Source: Halorubrum sp. Hd13
Lineage (GTDB): Archaea; Halobacteriota; Halobacteria; Halobacteriales; Haloferacaceae
Assembly: GCF_002252755.1 (NCBI RefSeq)
Contig: NZ_NHOY01000106.1
Span: forward strand, 25,484-76,830
Length of the DNA stretch: 51,347 bases
Direction: 5' to 3'
Part shown: piece by piece, positions 16,881 to 25,721 of the stretch
Layout of the letters: each line of letters opens with the position of its first letter
Position numbering within the stretch: the first letter of the stretch is position 1
Position numbers and translations under genes: made by a program
Notes under the pieces: model-generated
Databases searched by the model: none
What the model was told of the DNA's origin: nothing
What the model saw: the letters and a program-made list of their open reading frames with translations, nothing else

Positions 16881-17728
16881 CCGACGAGCCGAACCTCGTC
16901 GCCCGGCCGCAGCTCGAACGCCCCGTCGCCGCGGCCGTCGTTGACGTCGCACTCCACGTAGCCGTGGCTCCCGATCGTGACGAGTCGGTCGCCCGGATCG
17001 ACCGCGCCGAACGTCTCCGCGACGGGCGTGAGCTCGCCGTTGACTCGGATCCAGTCGCTGCCGCGGACGAGCTCGCCCGGGACGTTCGTGACGACGTTAC
17101 CGAACCGGTCGATGACGAGCACCTCGCCGTCGACGGCAACGGGGTCGCCGTCCTCGTCGCGCTCGACGGTCGGCTCGGGGAACGCGATGTCGACCGGGTC
17201 GCTCGCGGGCGAGAGGTCGGCCATCGAGTCGAGGGCGGCGGCGACTCCCTCCGGACCCGCGGCCGCGGACCCCTCGTCGAGCCGAGCGCGGACCCGCGCC
17301 GCGACCGGCGCGAACACGTCGCGGCCGTGGAACGTCTGGCTCGCGGGGTCGTCGACGTCGACGGCGAACGCCTCCACGTCGGGGGCGTCGCCTCCCGCTT
17401 CCGCGCCGGCGCTCTCCGCCGCCGACCGCTCGGCGAGCGCCCTCGCGGGCGGCATCGCGAGCCCGTTGTCGGGCGCCACGAGCACGTGGGCCCCGGCGCG
17501 GACGACGAGCGCGTCCCGGTCGGTGCCGACGCCGGGGTCGACGACGGCGCAGTGGACGGCCGGCGGGAACTCCGGGAGGACGAACCGGAGCCAGAACGCG
17601 GCCGCCCGCGGGTCGCCGCGCGGGAGGTCGTGGGCGACGTCGATCATCTCGGCGTCCGTGCGGCGTCGGATCACGCCCTTCATCGCGGCGGGGTACGGCG
17701 AGCCGAAGTCCGAGGCGAGCGTTATCAT
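16862..17728 (-). CDS. SAM hydroxide adenosyltransferase (DUF62 family)
   Basis: A 288-aa enzyme that cleaves S-adenosylmethionine to adenosine and methionine using an activated water. It belongs to the same fold as the fluorinase and chlorinase. Seen motifs are LASDFGS (4-10), VDPGVGTDRDALVV (63-76) and PDNGL (86-90) in the N-terminal domain, and a C-terminal beta domain with VDGEVLVIDRFGNVVTNVP. The halogenase-specific loop is not evident, so hydrolysis is the likely reaction. It is followed 57 nt away by nadM in the same direction downstream of that gene, an arrangement that suggests shared transcription. Confidence 0.88.
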   Translation of the reverse strand: MITLASDFGSPYPAAMKGVIRRRTDAEMIDVAHDLPRGDPRAAAFWLRFVLPEFPPAVHCAVVDPGVGTDRDALVVRAGAHVLVAPDNGLAMPPARALAERSAAESAGAEAGGDAPDVEAFAVDVDDPASQTFHGRDVFAPVAARVRARLDEGSAAAGPEGVAAALDSMADLSPASDPVDIAFPEPTVERDEDGDPVAVDGEVLVIDRFGNVVTNVPGELVRGSDWIRVNGELTPVAETFGAVDPGDRLVTIGSHGYVECDVNDGRGDGAFELRPGDEVRLVGDNVSI

Positions 17729-17785
17729 ACGCGATCCGAACGCCGGCTGATTCCTAAAAGGCGGCGACTACGCGTCCACCGGCGA

Positions 17786-18316
17786 CTACGCGTCCATCGG
17801 GGGCTCGCCGTTCGTGTCGGTCTCGGCGATCCGGCGGATGCGCTCGACGCCGTCGATCTCCTCGATCACGCGACTGACGGCCTCCGGGACCAGCGCCTCC
17901 CAGTCGGCGCCGTGTATCATCCGCTCGCGGAGCTCCGTCCCTTCCAACACGTCCCGGCGGAACATGGGCGAGCCGCGCACCTCGACGCCGGCCTCCTCGA
18001 ACAGCCGGACGACGAGCGGGTTGTTCGAGTAGGCCACGTCGAACCGCGGGGTCATGCTCTGGACGTGGCTCACCCACACGGAGTTGCGGTCGAGGTCCTC
18101 GATGGGCACGACGTAGGTGGTGACGTCGAGGTGCTCGACGGCCTTCGTCACCATCATCACGCGCTCGCCGGCCGTGAACGGGTTCCGAGTGGTGTGGGAG
18201 TCGCCGGCGGAACCGATCCCTAACACGAGCTCGTCGACCTCGCCGGCGATCTCCTCGACCATGTGCCGGTGTCCGTCGTGAAACGGCTGATACCGCCCGA
18301 TGTAGAACCCGCGCAT
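17786..18316 (-). CDS. nadM: Nicotinamide-nucleotide adenylyltransferase, archaeal type
   Basis: A 176-aa cytoplasmic nucleotidyltransferase that joins NMN and ATP to make NAD+. The phosphate-binding motif GRYQPFHDGH is at 7-16, with H13 and H16 as the HxGH pair. The second motif is seen at GIGSAGDSHTTRNPFTAGER (about 33-52). Length and both motifs match archaeal NadM closely. It is divergent from lonB, with the palindromic box TTTATAAA at about 18340-18347 serving as its promoter 24-31 nt before the start. Confidence 0.95.
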   Translation of the reverse strand: MRGFYIGRYQPFHDGHRHMVEEIAGEVDELVLGIGSAGDSHTTRNPFTAGERVMMVTKAVEHLDVTTYVVPIEDLDRNSVWVSHVQSMTPRFDVAYSNNPLVVRLFEEAGVEVRGSPMFRRDVLEGTELRERMIHGADWEALVPEAVSRVIEEIDGVERIRRIAETDTNGEPPMDA

Positions 18317-18337
18317 GGATCCACGTTGGGCGGCCAG

Positions 18338-18349
18338 TATTTATAAACC
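18338..18349 (-). promoter_or_regulatory. nadM TATA box
   Basis: TATTTATAAACC lies about 25-30 nt upstream of the nadM ATG at 18316. It is the only AT-rich block in the near upstream region and is spaced as a leaderless haloarchaeal promoter. The lonB promoter is separate, at AGTATATCAG near 18438-18447. Confidence 0.65.
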
Positions 18350-18486
18350 CCGTGGGACGCCCCAAACGGAGATATCGGTGCCTATAGCCGCTCATGGACC
18401 GTTTTCTCTGTGTCTCAACGGATCGCCCGCGGGGAGAAAGTATATCAGTAGCCGACCCTTCGTTTTTCATAGCGATATCCGATTCT

Positions 18487-20769
18487 ATGAGCAACGAAAA
18501 GGACGCGAACGACCCGCCGACCGAGGACCCCGAGAACCCGGACGAAACCGGGTCAGAGGCCTCGGATCCGGCGGGGAACGGCGAGGACGCCCCCGACGAC
18601 GTCGCTCCCGACGACGGCGCTCGCGCGCCCGGCGAGGCCGACGAGGCCGAGGAGTCGGCGGACCGCGAGGAGCCGGTGGACGGCGAGGAGCCGGACGAGG
18701 TCTGGGACGACGGGATCGTCGTCGACGACGACCCGCGCCCGGACGACGCCGAGCCGGGTCACGGGGACGAGACCGGCGTCACCCCCGAGGGTGTCACCGA
18801 ACAGAGCGAGGACGGCGACATCGACGAGCTCGGGAGCTCAGTCGAGGTCGAGGGTGCCGAGATCGAAGAAGACCCGGACGAGGACGACCTCCTCGGGGGA
18901 CTCAAGATCGACACCACCGCCGAACTCGAGATCCCCGACCGCCTCGTCGACCAGGTGATCGGGCAGGAGCACGCCCGCGACGTGATCATCAAGGCGGCCA
19001 AGCAGCGCCGGCACGTGATGATGATCGGCTCGCCCGGGACCGGGAAGTCGATGCTCGCGAAGGCGATGTCCGAGCTGCTCCCGAAAGAGGAGCTGCAGGA
19101 CGTCCTCGTCTACCACAACCCGGACGACGGTAACAAGCCGAAGGTCCGGACCGTGCCGGCGGGGAAGGGCGACCAGATCGTCGACGCGCACCGCGAGGAG
19201 GCGCGCAAGCGCAACCAGATGCGGTCGCTGCTGATGTGGATCATCATCGCCGTCGTGCTGGGCTACGCGCTCATCATCGTCGGCCAGATCCTCGTCGGCA
19301 TCATCGCCGCCGGGGTCGTCTACCTCGTCTTCCGCTACCTCAACCGCGGCTCCGACGCGATGATCCCGAACCTGCTGGTGAACAACGGTGACACGAAGAC
19401 GGCGCCGTTCCGTGACGCGACCGGCGCGCACGCCGGCGCGCTGCTCGGCGACGTCCGGCACGACCCGTTCCAGTCCGGCGGGATGGAGACGCCCAGTCAC
19501 GACCGCGTCGAGGCCGGGGCCATCCACAAGGCGAACAAGGGCGTGCTGTTCATCGACGAGATCAACACGCTCGACATCCGCAGCCAGCAGCACCTCATGA
19601 CGGCGATCCAGGAGGGCGAGTTCTCGATAACGGGCCAGTCCGAGCGCTCCTCGGGCGCGATGGTCCAGACCGAGCCCGTCCCGACCGACTTCGTCATGAT
19701 CGCGGCCGGGAACCTCGACGCGATGGAGAACATGCACCCGGCCCTCCGGAGCCGTATCAAGGGGTACGGCTACGAGGTGTACATGGAGGACACCATCGAG
19801 GACACCCCGGAGATGCGCCGGAAGTACGTCCGGTTCATCGCCCAGGAGGTCGCGAAGGACGGCCGCCTGCCGGAGTTCACGGCCGAGGCCGTCGAGGAGA
19901 TCATCCTCGAGGCAAAGCGCCGGTCCGGCCGGAAGGGCCACCTCACGCTGAAGATGCGGAACCTCGGCGGGATGGTCCGCGTCGCCGGCGACATCGCCCG
20001 CGGCGAGGACGCCGAGATGACCTCCCGCGAGCACGTGCTGCAGGCGAAGGGGCGCTCGCGCTCCATCGAACAGCAGCTCGCGGACGACTTCATCGAGCGC
20101 CGGAAGGACTACGAGCTCCAGGTCTCCGACGGCTACGTCGTCGGCCGCGTCAACGGGCTCGCCGTGATGGGCGAGGACTCCGGGATCATGCTCCCGGTGA
20201 TGGCCGAGGTCGCGCCCTCGCAGGGGCCCGGCGAGGTCATCGCCACGGGCCAGCTGAAGGAGATGGCCCAGGAGTCGGTGTCGAACGTCTCCGCGATCAT
20301 CAAGAAGTTCTCCGACGAGAACATCTCGGAGATGGACATCCACATCCAGTTCGTGCAGGCGGGCCAGCAGGGCGTCGACGGCGACTCCGCGTCCATCACG
20401 GTCGCGACCGCCGTCATCTCCGCGTTAGAGAACGTCGGCGTCGACCAGAGCCTCGCGATGACCGGCTCGCTGTCGGTGCGCGGCGACGTGCTCCCCGTCG
20501 GCGGCGTGACCCACAAGATCGAGGCGGCCGCGAAGGCCGGCTGCACCCGGGTCATCATCCCGCAGGCGAACGAGCAGGACGTGATGATCGAAGACGAGTA
20601 CAAGGAGATGGTCGAGATCATCCCGGTCTCGCACATCAGCGAGGTGCTCGACATCGCGCTGGAGGGCGAGGCCGAGAAGGACTCGCTGGTCTCCCGGCTC
20701 AAGTCGATCACCGGCTCGGCCCTGAAGGAGGGGAGCGTCTCCGGTCCCTCCAGCCCGAGCCCGCAGTAA
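18487..20769 (+). CDS. lonB: Membrane-anchored ATP-dependent protease LonB
   Basis: A 760-aa archaeal Lon. After a highly acidic N-terminal region (1-135), an AAA+ domain has Walker A GSPGTGKSM (181-189) and Walker B VLFIDE (353-358). Inserted between them are two membrane helices (about 247-268 and 269-284), the mark of archaeal LonB. The C-terminal S16 protease domain holds the catalytic dyad S634 (GDSAS) and K677 (THKIEA), spaced 43 residues as in other Lons. The acidic N-terminal extension is longer than in non-halophiles. The start at 18487 (MSNEKDAN) is preferred over the upstream ATG at 18394, which would put codons across the promoter. LonB is essential in Haloferax and controls membrane lipid enzymes. 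Confidence 0.95.
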   Translation: MSNEKDANDPPTEDPENPDETGSEASDPAGNGEDAPDDVAPDDGARAPGEADEAEESADREEPVDGEEPDEVWDDGIVVDDDPRPDDAEPGHGDETGVTPEGVTEQSEDGDIDELGSSVEVEGAEIEEDPDEDDLLGGLKIDTTAELEIPDRLVDQVIGQEHARDVIIKAAKQRRHVMMIGSPGTGKSMLAKAMSELLPKEELQDVLVYHNPDDGNKPKVRTVPAGKGDQIVDAHREEARKRNQMRSLLMWIIIAVVLGYALIIVGQILVGIIAAGVVYLVFRYLNRGSDAMIPNLLVNNGDTKTAPFRDATGAHAGALLGDVRHDPFQSGGMETPSHDRVEAGAIHKANKGVLFIDEINTLDIRSQQHLMTAIQEGEFSITGQSERSSGAMVQTEPVPTDFVMIAAGNLDAMENMHPALRSRIKGYGYEVYMEDTIEDTPEMRRKYVRFIAQEVAKDGRLPEFTAEAVEEIILEAKRRSGRKGHLTLKMRNLGGMVRVAGDIARGEDAEMTSREHVLQAKGRSRSIEQQLADDFIERRKDYELQVSDGYVVGRVNGLAVMGEDSGIMLPVMAEVAPSQGPGEVIATGQLKEMAQESVSNVSAIIKKFSDENISEMDIHIQFVQAGQQGVDGDSASITVATAVISALENVGVDQSLAMTGSLSVRGDVLPVGGVTHKIEAAAKAGCTRVIIPQANEQDVMIEDEYKEMVEIIPVSHISEVLDIALEGEAEKDSLVSRLKSITGSALKEGSVSGPSSPSPQ

Positions 20770-20791
20770 GACCGCCTCGACACCGCACCAG

Positions 20792-21682
20792 ATGCCGGAC
20801 TGGGCGGCGTTCGCGTTCGCGACCGCTGTCCTGACGCTGTCGATTCTCTTTCTGACTCGTCGCTCGGAGCGACTGCTGGAGCGGGCCCGGATCGCCGACT
20901 CCCGGGACGAGGTCAGCGACGCTCCGAGCGACGTCGGTGACGCCGGTCGCGACCCCCGAGGGGAAGCCGACGGAAACGCCGCCGACACCGAGAGCGACCC
21001 CGACGCTCCCGGCGTCGAGGGAGCCGCCGACACCGGGGCCGGCCCCGCGATCCGCCGGCCAGACGACCGCCCGGTCCTCACGACGCGACTGCTGCTCCTC
21101 AACGCCGCCGCGTCGCAGGCGGGCGGGCTCGTCGTCCTCGCCGCGGTCGCGTGGTGGGCCGCGGTGCCGGCGGCGGCGTTCGGCGTCGGCGGGACGCACC
21201 CGACGCTCGGCGTCGGGCCAGTCGCGTCGCTGGGGACCCCCGCGCTCGTCGCGGTCGGCGTCACCGCGGGAATCGCTCTCACCACCGGCAACGAGGCGGC
21301 CGCCCGACTGGGTTCGCGCGTCGGCCTCGCGCCGTCGGACCGGCTCCGCGCAGCGATGGCTCCCGGGACGGCCGGCGAGTGGGTCCTGCTGCTCATCGTC
21401 GCGCTCCCGGTCGTCGCGGTCTTCGAGGAGGCGCTGTTCCGCGGCGCGCTGGTCGGCGCGCTCGCGGCGGGCTTCGCGGTCGACCCGTGGCTCCTCGCGG
21501 TCGGCTCGTCGGTCGCCTTCGGCCTCGGCCACGGGGCGCAGGGGCGGTTGGGAATCGTCGTCGCGGGCGCGCTCGGGCTGGCGCTCGCGGGGCTGTTCGT
21601 CGCCACGGGGAGCCTGCTCGTCCCGGTCGTCGCCCACTACGTCGTCAACGCCGTCGAGTTCGCTGTTCACGAGCGGTCGTAG
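20792..21682 (+). CDS. CPBP-family intramembrane metalloprotease
   Basis: A 296-aa polytopic protein of the CAAX-protease/bacteriocin-immunity (CPBP, Abi) family. The motifs are E212-E213-x3-R217 (FEEALFRG), H247 (FGLGH) and H282-x3-N286 (AHYVVNAVEF), which form the metal site within the membrane. The N-terminal helix is followed by an acidic linker of about 55 residues (35-90). It begins 22 nt after lonB, so co-transcription with the membrane protease is likely. The substrate is unknown; roles range from prenyl-protein processing to peptide immunity. Confidence 0.85.
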   Translation: MPDWAAFAFATAVLTLSILFLTRRSERLLERARIADSRDEVSDAPSDVGDAGRDPRGEADGNAADTESDPDAPGVEGAADTGAGPAIRRPDDRPVLTTRLLLLNAAASQAGGLVVLAAVAWWAAVPAAAFGVGGTHPTLGVGPVASLGTPALVAVGVTAGIALTTGNEAAARLGSRVGLAPSDRLRAAMAPGTAGEWVLLLIVALPVVAVFEEALFRGALVGALAAGFAVDPWLLAVGSSVAFGLGHGAQGRLGIVVAGALGLALAGLFVATGSLLVPVVAHYVVNAVEFAVHERS

Positions 21683-21743
21683 CGGGTCCCGCGGTGGGAA
21701 GCGCCCCGCCCCCTTTTTATTCCACCGGCACGAACGACGGACG

Positions 21744-22526
21744 ATGAGCGGGAAACCGACCGTCGGCGAGTACATGACCCGCGACGTCGAGACCGTCAGC
21801 CCCGACGAGACGGTCGGCGAGGTCGCGCGGCGGATGGCCGAGAGCGACGGTCACAACGGGTTCCCCGTCACGCAGGGGCGGACCGTCGAGGGGTTCGTCT
21901 CGGCCGCCGATCTGCTGCTCGCCGACGACGAGGCCCCCGTCTTCACCGTGATGTCCGACGACCTCATCGTCGCGCACCCGGACATGAAGGTGACCGACGC
22001 CGCCCGGGTCATCCTCCGCTCCGGGATCCAGCGGCTCCCCGTCGTCGACGACGCCGACAACCTCGTTGGGATCATCTCGAACACGGACGTGGTCCGCTCG
22101 CAGATCGAGCGCGCCACGCCCAGCAAGGTCGGGAAGCTGATGCGGACCCTCGAACAGATCCACGGCGTCGCGCTCTCGGAGGAGCGCCGCGAGGTCCGGC
22201 TCACCGACCTCATCCCGACGCAGGCTCGGGTGTACGCCGACGAGCTGGAGGGGCGTCAGTACGAGCTGCAGCGCGGGCTCGCGGAGCCGCTGGTCGTCAT
22301 CGACAACGGCGGCACGCTCCACCTCGCCGACGGCCACCACCGGGTGATGGCCGCCCACGAGGCGGGCATCGAGACGATGGACGCGTACGTGATCGTCCCC
22401 GAGCGCGCGGTCGACCTCGGGATGGCCAAGACCGCCGAGAAGGAGGGGTTAGACGACATCACCGACATCGAGATCGTCGACTACGCGCGACACCCCCTCG
22501 TGGAGACGACCAAGCGGCTGCAGTGA
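21744..22526 (+). CDS. CBS-pair protein with ParB/sulfiredoxin-like domain
   Basis: A 260-aa soluble protein. Two CBS domains (about 5-60 and 68-125; GEYMTRDVETVSPDETVGEVARRM and VADAARVILRSGIQRLPVVDD-type motifs) form an adenosyl-ligand-binding Bateman module. The C-terminal part, with LIPTQARVYADELEGRQYELQRGLAEPLVV and TLHLADGHHRVMAAHEAG, has the ParB-N/sulfiredoxin fold signature (DGHHR). Such pairs are found in archaea and may be ATP-dependent kinases or nucleotidases; the activity here is unknown. The start at 21744 follows CTTTTTATTCC by about 26 nt, a good promoter. Confidence 0.82.
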   Translation: MSGKPTVGEYMTRDVETVSPDETVGEVARRMAESDGHNGFPVTQGRTVEGFVSAADLLLADDEAPVFTVMSDDLIVAHPDMKVTDAARVILRSGIQRLPVVDDADNLVGIISNTDVVRSQIERATPSKVGKLMRTLEQIHGVALSEERREVRLTDLIPTQARVYADELEGRQYELQRGLAEPLVVIDNGGTLHLADGHHRVMAAHEAGIETMDAYVIVPERAVDLGMAKTAEKEGLDDITDIEIVDYARHPLVETTKRLQ

Positions 22527-22601
22527 CCGAGGAACGCGGACCGTCGGCGACCGGGGTCGACGACGGGTGGATTTATGTAATTAGACGGAAATGAATCGGC
22601 C

Positions 22602-22844
22602 ATGGGATCTCGCATCCGACGCGCACTCTCTCGGGCAACGCTCGCCGCGGTCGGCGGGGCCGCCGGCGCCGCGGTCGGCGGACTGATCAGTCGACAGGCC
22701 GCGAGCAGCGGCGCCGCGCTCGGCGCGTTCGCCGGCGCGACCGTCGCCGACGTCCGGTCCGATCCGGGCGGCTTCCTCGCCGCACTGCGGTCGGACGACG
22801 AGGACGAAGCGCTCGACGAGGCCGACGACGCGGCGACCGCATAG
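22602..22844 (+). CDS. Small Gly/Ala-rich protein
   Basis: An 80-aa protein with a Gly-zipper-like hydrophobic stretch (LAAVGGAAGAAVGGLISRQ and GAALGAFAGATVADV) and an acidic tail. It may be a short membrane-associated protein. I do not recognise a family. ATTTATGTAATTAG at 22571-22584 is a clear promoter 20-30 nt upstream, which argues that the gene is real. Confidence 0.55.
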   Translation: MGSRIRRALSRATLAAVGGAAGAAVGGLISRQAASSGAALGAFAGATVADVRSDPGGFLAALRSDDEDEALDEADDAATA

Positions 22845-22922
22845 CGAGGCGACGGGTCGGGCCGCCGAGCGCCCGTGGCCGTTCGGGAACGCCTATACGC
22901 CGGGGACGAGTAGCCGCCGGTA

Positions 22923-23828
22923 ATGACCGACACCGACGCCGACGCGGGCTGGTTCGCGGGCCGCGCCGCGGACGAGGCGGCCGGGGGCGACGCGGCCGAG
23001 GCCGCCCACGATCGGATCTCGGACGGCGAGGCAGAGGAGCCGCGCGACTGGCCGGCGCTCGCCGTCGGCTCCGGGTTCGCGGAGTCGACCGACGACTACT
23101 ACGACCGGCTCCACGGGGCGACCGTGGCGGCGACCCGCGCGACCGTCCGCGAGCGCGAGCGCGCAGACGACCGACAGCTGATCCACGCCGTGCGGGCGAT
23201 GGACGACTGCGAGCGCACCGCCAACGAGCTGGCCGAGCGCGCCGCCGAGTGGGCGGGGAGCCTGTTTGACGACGCGGAGCCGGGTATCGAAGGCGCTCGG
23301 GCGGTGGCGGACCGCGAGCCCGAGAGCGAGCTGGAGCGCCGGGCCGTGTCGCTCGCGGAGCGCGTCGTCGGACTCGCCGACGAGCGCGACGCGCTCGCCG
23401 CGTCGATCGACCGGATCGCGCCCGTTGTCGCGCCGAACCTCGCCGAGATGGCCGGCCCGGAGCTCGCGGCGCGGCTGATCGCCCTCGCCGGCGGGCTGGA
23501 GTCGCTCGCGAAGAAGCCCTCCGGCACGGTGCAGGTGCTCGGCGCGGAGGACGCGCTGTTCGCGCACCTCTCCGGGCGCGCCCCCTCCCCGAAACACGGG
23601 ATCATCTACACGCACGACTACGTCCGCAACACCCGGCCCGAGGACCGCGGGTCGGCCGCGCGCGCGCTCGCCGGGAAGCTGACGCTCGCGGCCCGCGTCG
23701 ACCACTACGCCGGGGAGCGCCGGGAGACGCTCCACGCGGAGCTCCGCGAGCGGATGGCGACGATACGGGCGCGGGCGGAGCCGGACGCGGCGGCGGACGA
23801 CGCCGCCGACGCGGGGGGTGACGCGTGA
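22923..23828 (+). CDS. nop5: Nop5/Nop56-related C/D box RNP protein
   Basis: A 301-aa core protein of the archaeal box C/D ribonucleoprotein that guides 2'-O-methylation. It bridges fibrillarin and L7Ae on the guide RNA. The N-terminal part contacts fibrillarin, the central region (about 70-150) forms the coiled coil, and the C-terminal Nop domain has the conserved ALAGGLESLAKKPSGTVQVLGAEDALFAHL and PKHGIIYTHDYV. It overlaps the downstream fibrillarin gene by 4 nt, the usual archaeal arrangement. Confidence 0.95.
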   Translation: MTDTDADAGWFAGRAADEAAGGDAAEAAHDRISDGEAEEPRDWPALAVGSGFAESTDDYYDRLHGATVAATRATVRERERADDRQLIHAVRAMDDCERTANELAERAAEWAGSLFDDAEPGIEGARAVADREPESELERRAVSLAERVVGLADERDALAASIDRIAPVVAPNLAEMAGPELAARLIALAGGLESLAKKPSGTVQVLGAEDALFAHLSGRAPSPKHGIIYTHDYVRNTRPEDRGSAARALAGKLTLAARVDHYAGERRETLHAELRERMATIRARAEPDAAADDAADAGGDA

Positions 23829-24463
23829 GCGACCCCTCGCTCCCCGACGGCGTCGAACGCCGCGAGATCGCCGGCGAGACGCGGCTCGCGACGCGCGGCC
23901 CGCCCGTGTACGGCGAGCCGACCGCCGACGGCTGGCGGGCGTGGGACCCGGAGCGCTCGAAGCTCGGCGGGATGTTGGAGCTCGGATTCGACACCGGGCT
24001 GACCGGCGGGGAAACCGTCCTGTACCTCGGCGCCGCCAGCGGGACGACCGTCAGCCACGTCGCCGACTTCGCGGGGCCGACGTACGCGGTCGAGTTCGCC
24101 CCGCGCCCCGCCCGCGACCTCCTCGACGCCGCGGAGCCGCGCGACCGGCTGTTCCCGCTGTTGAAGGACGCCCGGAAGCCGGAGACGTACGCGCACGTCG
24201 TCGAGGCCGACGTCGACGCGATCGTCCAAGACGTGGCGACCCGCGGGCAAGCGGCCGTGGCGGCGCGGAACGCGCGGTTCCTCGACGACGACGGTCGGCT
24301 CCTGCTCGCGGTGAAGGCGCGGAGCGAGGACGCCACCGCGGCGCCGACCGACGTGTTCGAGGCCGCGCTCGACGAACTCGGAGAGACCTACGAGATCCTG
24401 GAGACGCGGCGGCTCGACCGGTACCACGAGGACCACCTCGGCGTCGTGGCGACGCCGCGGTAA
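23825..24463 (+). CDS. flpA: Fibrillarin-like rRNA/tRNA 2'-O-methyltransferase
   Basis: A 212-aa SAM methyltransferase, the catalytic subunit of C/D box RNPs. The family motif YLGAASGTTVSHVADF is near 61-76, then VEFAPRPARDLL and the second acidic motif VEADVDAIVQDV. The start is a GTG at 23825 inside the Nop5 stop (GTGA), which implies translational coupling. It has the normal archaeal length and the KDK/E-type catalytic residues in LLKDARKP. Confidence 0.95.
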   Translation: MSDPSLPDGVERREIAGETRLATRGPPVYGEPTADGWRAWDPERSKLGGMLELGFDTGLTGGETVLYLGAASGTTVSHVADFAGPTYAVEFAPRPARDLLDAAEPRDRLFPLLKDARKPETYAHVVEADVDAIVQDVATRGQAAVAARNARFLDDDGRLLLAVKARSEDATAAPTDVFEAALDELGETYEILETRRLDRYHEDHLGVVATPR

Positions 24464-24512
24464 CGGGCCGTGCCGACGCCGCAGTAACAGGACCGCGCCG
24501 ATGCGGACGCGG

Positions 24513-24821
24513 CTACCAAGTCGGCGGCGAGAAGCCGGCGTCCTCTAGGATCGGCTTCCACCGCTTCTGCACGGAGAGCCGAGAGACGTCCATCGCGTCG
24601 GCGACGGCGGACTGCGACCGCTCCTGCCCGCGGATCAGCGCGGCGGCGTAGAGGCTGGCGGCGGCGGCGACGCGCTTCCCGCGGTCGTCGTCGGGGGCCC
24701 GCGATAAGAAGAGGTCGGTCGCCGTCGAGAGCGCCTCGTCGTCGAGGTCGAGCGTCGCGCACGCGTCGTCGATCCGGTCGATCCACGCCGCGTTGTCGAC
24801 GCGATCGCTCGCTCGATACAT
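24513..24821 (-). CDS. Single-cyclin-repeat TFB-like protein
   Basis: A 102-aa protein that matches only the C-terminal cyclin repeat of archaeal TFB/TFIIB. KRVAAAASLYAAALIRGQERSQSAVADAMDVSRLSVQKRWKPILED follows the TFB pattern AAAALYIAS...TQxEVAxxxxVTxVTIRNRYKEL, ending in the helix-turn-helix that reads the BRE. The zinc ribbon, B-finger and first cyclin repeat are absent, so it cannot act as a normal initiation factor. It could bind DNA or modulate other TFBs. The promoter CTTTTTATG near 24844-24852 fits the start at 24821. Similar short proteins are known in haloarchaea without tested function. Confidence 0.72.
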   Translation of the reverse strand: MYRASDRVDNAAWIDRIDDACATLDLDDEALSTATDLFLSRAPDDDRGKRVAAAASLYAAALIRGQERSQSAVADAMDVSRLSVQKRWKPILEDAGFSPPTW

Positions 24822-24958
24822 ATCCTTACGTTGGGGGGTGCGACATAAAAAGGCCGCGCGGGGAGACGCCGGCTGACGGGGCGCTCGGGCGGCGTCGGTG
24901 GAGGCGTTCGTCGGTCCCCGTCCGTCGCCCTGAAGTCGACGCCGCCCGTACGTCTGGT

Positions 24959-25660
24959 ATGTCCACGCAAGCGTGGGACGAGACGCGGGTGCGCGATCTG
25001 CACGACGACTTGGTGTCGCTGTACGAGCCGGTGGACAGGGTGGCCGAGCACGGCGCCGACCCGACCGCCGAGCCCGGCGAGGGCGTGCGCCAGCTGGTCA
25101 CGACGATCCTCTCGCAGAACGTCGCCGACGCGAACACGAGCCGGGCGGCGGCGGCGCTGTTCGACCGCTACGACGACTTCGCGGCGATCGAGGCGGCCGA
25201 CCACGGCGAGCTGGCGGAGACGATCCGCGTCGCCGGGCTCGCCGACCAGAAGGCCGCCCGGATACAGCGCGCGCTCGCCGCGGTCCGCGAGGAGACCGGC
25301 GGCGCCTACTCGCTGGCGTTCCTCGACGCGATGCCGACCGACGACGCGAAGGACTGGCTCACGGCGATCAAGGGGGTCGGTCCGAAGACCGCGAGCGTCG
25401 TCCTGAACTTCCACTTCGGCAAGCCGACGATGGCGGTCGACACACACGTCGAGCGCGTCTCGAAGCGCTTCGGGCTCGTCTCGGAGTCGGCCTCGAACCA
25501 GGCGGCCCACGACGCCCTCGACGAGCTCGTGCCCGACGAGCTGATCTACCCGCTCCACGTGCTGTTGATCCGCCACGGCCGGACCCACTGTTCGGCGCGC
25601 GGCGCCGACTGCGACAACCCCGTCTGCGCGGCCTACTGCGACTGCGAGTTCTGCGCGTGA
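24959..25660 (+). CDS. nth: Endonuclease III-like DNA glycosylase/AP lyase
   Basis: A 233-aa HhH-GPD glycosylase that removes oxidised pyrimidines and cuts AP sites. The helix-hairpin-helix is IKGVGPKTASVVL with catalytic K143, and the catalytic aspartate is D161 in AVDTHVERV. The C-terminus holds six cysteines (C211, C218, C223, C227, C229, C232), enough for the 4Fe-4S cluster, though the spacing (x6, x4, x5) differs from the classical x6-x2-x5. Start at 24959 (MSTQAW). It is divergent from the TFB-like gene. Confidence 0.87.
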   Translation: MSTQAWDETRVRDLHDDLVSLYEPVDRVAEHGADPTAEPGEGVRQLVTTILSQNVADANTSRAAAALFDRYDDFAAIEAADHGELAETIRVAGLADQKAARIQRALAAVREETGGAYSLAFLDAMPTDDAKDWLTAIKGVGPKTASVVLNFHFGKPTMAVDTHVERVSKRFGLVSESASNQAAHDALDELVPDELIYPLHVLLIRHGRTHCSARGADCDNPVCAAYCDCEFCA

Positions 25661-25721
25661 CTGCGAGCCCCCGCAGAAGAACGAGCGCCTATGGTCGTCC
25701 GGCCGATAGGGCCGGGCAAGC

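Noticed and set aside
18838-20343. 501-residue minus-strand frame opposite lonB
   Set aside because: Shadow of lonB, rich in Val, Leu, Asp and His with no conserved block.
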